A stretch of 6,584 bases of DNA from an uncultured Oscillospiraceae bacterium (GTDB lineage: Bacteria; Bacillota; Clostridia; Oscillospirales; Acutalibacteraceae), in contig URGH01000100.1 in NCBI GenBank assembly GCA_900547305.1, positions 1 to 6,584 of the forward strand. Reading direction: 5' to 3'. Positions 5,816 through 6,584 of the stretch are shown in pieces. The position numbers were made by a program, and so were the translations under genes. Numbering within the stretch: position 1 is the first letter of the stretch; every line of letters begins with the position of its first letter. Under the pieces are notes generated by a model. That model ran no database searches. It was not told the origin of the DNA and saw nothing but the letters and a program-made list of their open reading frames with translations.

Positions 5816-6517
5816 ATGGCTGAAATTAAGGGAAATATAAGCTCCTTTCAGAGCATGGGCACGCTTGACGGCCCCGGCGTTCGCTTTGTGGCGTTTACGC
5901 AGGGGTGTCCGCTCAGGTGCGCCTGCTGCCACAACCCCGAAACATGGAATGTGAGCGGCGGCACGGTCTATACGGCGGAAGAGGTTGTAAACCGCGCGCT
6001 GAAATATAAGGAGTATTTCGGCGAAACGGGCGGAATAACAATATCAGGCGGCGAGCCGCTTTTGCAGCCCGAGTTTACGGCGGAAATTTTCAGGCTATCA
6101 CACGAAAACGGAATAAACACCTGCCTTGATACAAGCGGGTGTGTTCCCTTAGCCGCTTTTGTTTTGGATTACACCGATTATTGCCTGCTCGATATAAAAT
6201 ACACAACTGACGGGCAATATAAAAAATACGTCGGCTGCAGCCTTACAAAACCGCTTGATTTTTTAAAACAGCTTAACGACCGCAATATTCCCACAAGAAT
6301 AAGGCAGGTTATAATAAAAGGCTTAAACGATACCCCCGAGAGTATTAGAAAACTTAAAGACTTAGTTTCCCCTTTTAATTGCGTCCGTGAAATAGAGCTT
6401 TTGCCTTTCAGAAAGCTCTGCGTTTCAAAGTATGAAAAGCTGGAGTTTGATTTTCCCCTTAAAGAAACGCCCGAAACAACACAAAAAGAAATTGATGAAC
6501 TGAAAAAGTTTTTATAA
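5816..6517 (+). CDS. pflA: Pyruvate formate-lyase activating enzyme (radical SAM)
   Basis: PflA uses a 4Fe-4S cluster and S-adenosylmethionine to make a 5'-deoxyadenosyl radical that abstracts a hydrogen from Gly718 of PflB. The product has 233 residues (E. coli PflA 246). Seen directly: the N-terminal SMGTLDGPGVRFVAFTQGC block; the cluster motif Cys31-x3-Cys35-x2-Cys38 in GCPLRCACCHNPETW; the SAM-binding GGEP at 78-81; LDTSG at 104-108; LLDIKY with Asp126 and Lys128; and VIIKGLND around 165-172. It lacks the extra ferredoxin-like cysteine clusters of other GRE activases, so it is the classical short PFL type. The segment written LPYHELG in E. coli is LPFRKLC here (196-202), replacing a His near the SAM pocket; my impression is that many clostridial PFL activases vary here. 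No strong ribosome binding site precedes the ATG, only GAGG 11 bases upstream, so translation is probably coupled to pflB. Confidence 0.97.
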   Translation: MAEIKGNISSFQSMGTLDGPGVRFVAFTQGCPLRCACCHNPETWNVSGGTVYTAEEVVNRALKYKEYFGETGGITISGGEPLLQPEFTAEIFRLSHENGINTCLDTSGCVPLAAFVLDYTDYCLLDIKYTTDGQYKKYVGCSLTKPLDFLKQLNDRNIPTRIRQVIIKGLNDTPESIRKLKDLVSPFNCVREIELLPFRKLCVSKYEKLEFDFPLKETPETTQKEIDELKKFL

Positions 6518-6531
6518 AGGCGTTTTAAAAA

Positions 6532-6584
6532 GGCTCTTTGTCAATAGTTGGGGTAAAGAGTTAAAATGAGAAATTGAGTGCAAG
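6532..6584. mobile_element. Probable terminus of an insertion sequence (ISL3-like), continuing beyond the window
   Basis: From 6532 the sequence reads GGCTCTTTGTCAATAGTTGG and continues into GGTAAAGAG. As I recall, ISL3-family terminal repeats in Firmicutes begin with a GGCTCTT-type sequence, and these elements duplicate about 8 bases of AT-rich target. The 8 bases just before 6532 are all A or T (TTTAAAAA), which fits. CTCTTT (6534-6539) and AAAGAG (6555-6560) also form an internal inverted repeat. No transposase is visible because the window ends after 53 bases. The alternative is a weak hairpin terminator for pflBA, but the stem has only two G-C pairs and no T-run follows. Confidence 0.4.

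Noticed and set aside
6534..6567. Intrinsic terminator for pflBA formed by CTCTTT and AAAGAG
   Set aside because: The stem is short with two G-C pairs and a 15-base loop, and no T-run follows. An IS terminus explains the sequence better.
1..6584. CRISPR arrays, tRNA or rRNA genes, toxin-antitoxin or phage-defence genes
   Set aside because: I saw no regularly spaced direct repeats, no tRNA- or rRNA-like sequence, and no product outside the spore, DUF4317/LOR and PFL genes.

Overview
The window looks like chromosomal DNA from an anaerobic, endospore-forming Firmicute of the class Clostridia, plausibly Ruminococcaceae/Oscillospiraceae-like. The reasons are a full-length spore-coat ATPase gene (spoIVA), a DUF4317 protein (a family I know almost only from Clostridia), an oxygen-sensitive pyruvate formate-lyase with its activase, AGGAGG-type ribosome binding sites and AT-rich promoters between moderately GC-rich genes. 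No taxon can be fixed from this alone.

Layout. Positions 1-202 hold no convincing protein gene. They contain a possible 3' part of a structured RNA (6S-like, low confidence) and several inverted repeats, including a long imperfect hairpin at 73-122. spoIVA runs leftward from 1681 to 203. The 153-base gap from 1682 to 1834 is a divergent control region: a candidate sigma-E promoter faces spoIVA, and a near-consensus sigma-A promoter (TTGAAA, 17 bases, TATAAT) faces right. The rightward unit is a DUF4317 gene (1835-2965, TTG start) followed 5 bases later by a LURP-one-related (YxjI-like) gene (2971-3444).

A 136-base gap (3445-3580) carries a strong sigma-A promoter (TTGACA, 17 bases, TATTAT) with a perfect 18-bp palindrome filling the spacer and overlapping the -10 box. 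This promoter drives pflB (3581-5812) and pflA (5816-6517), separated by 3 bases and evidently co-transcribed. PflA is the radical-SAM enzyme that installs the glycyl radical on PflB, so the two genes form one module: anaerobic cleavage of pyruvate with CoA to acetyl-CoA and formate. After pflA, an IS-like terminal sequence begins near 6532 and runs off the window.

I found no clearly new multi-gene system. The best leads are the palindromic operator at pflBA, which resembles an NrdR box more than the Rex site one would expect; the back-to-back sporulation and vegetative promoters; and the DUF4317/LOR pair of unknown function.
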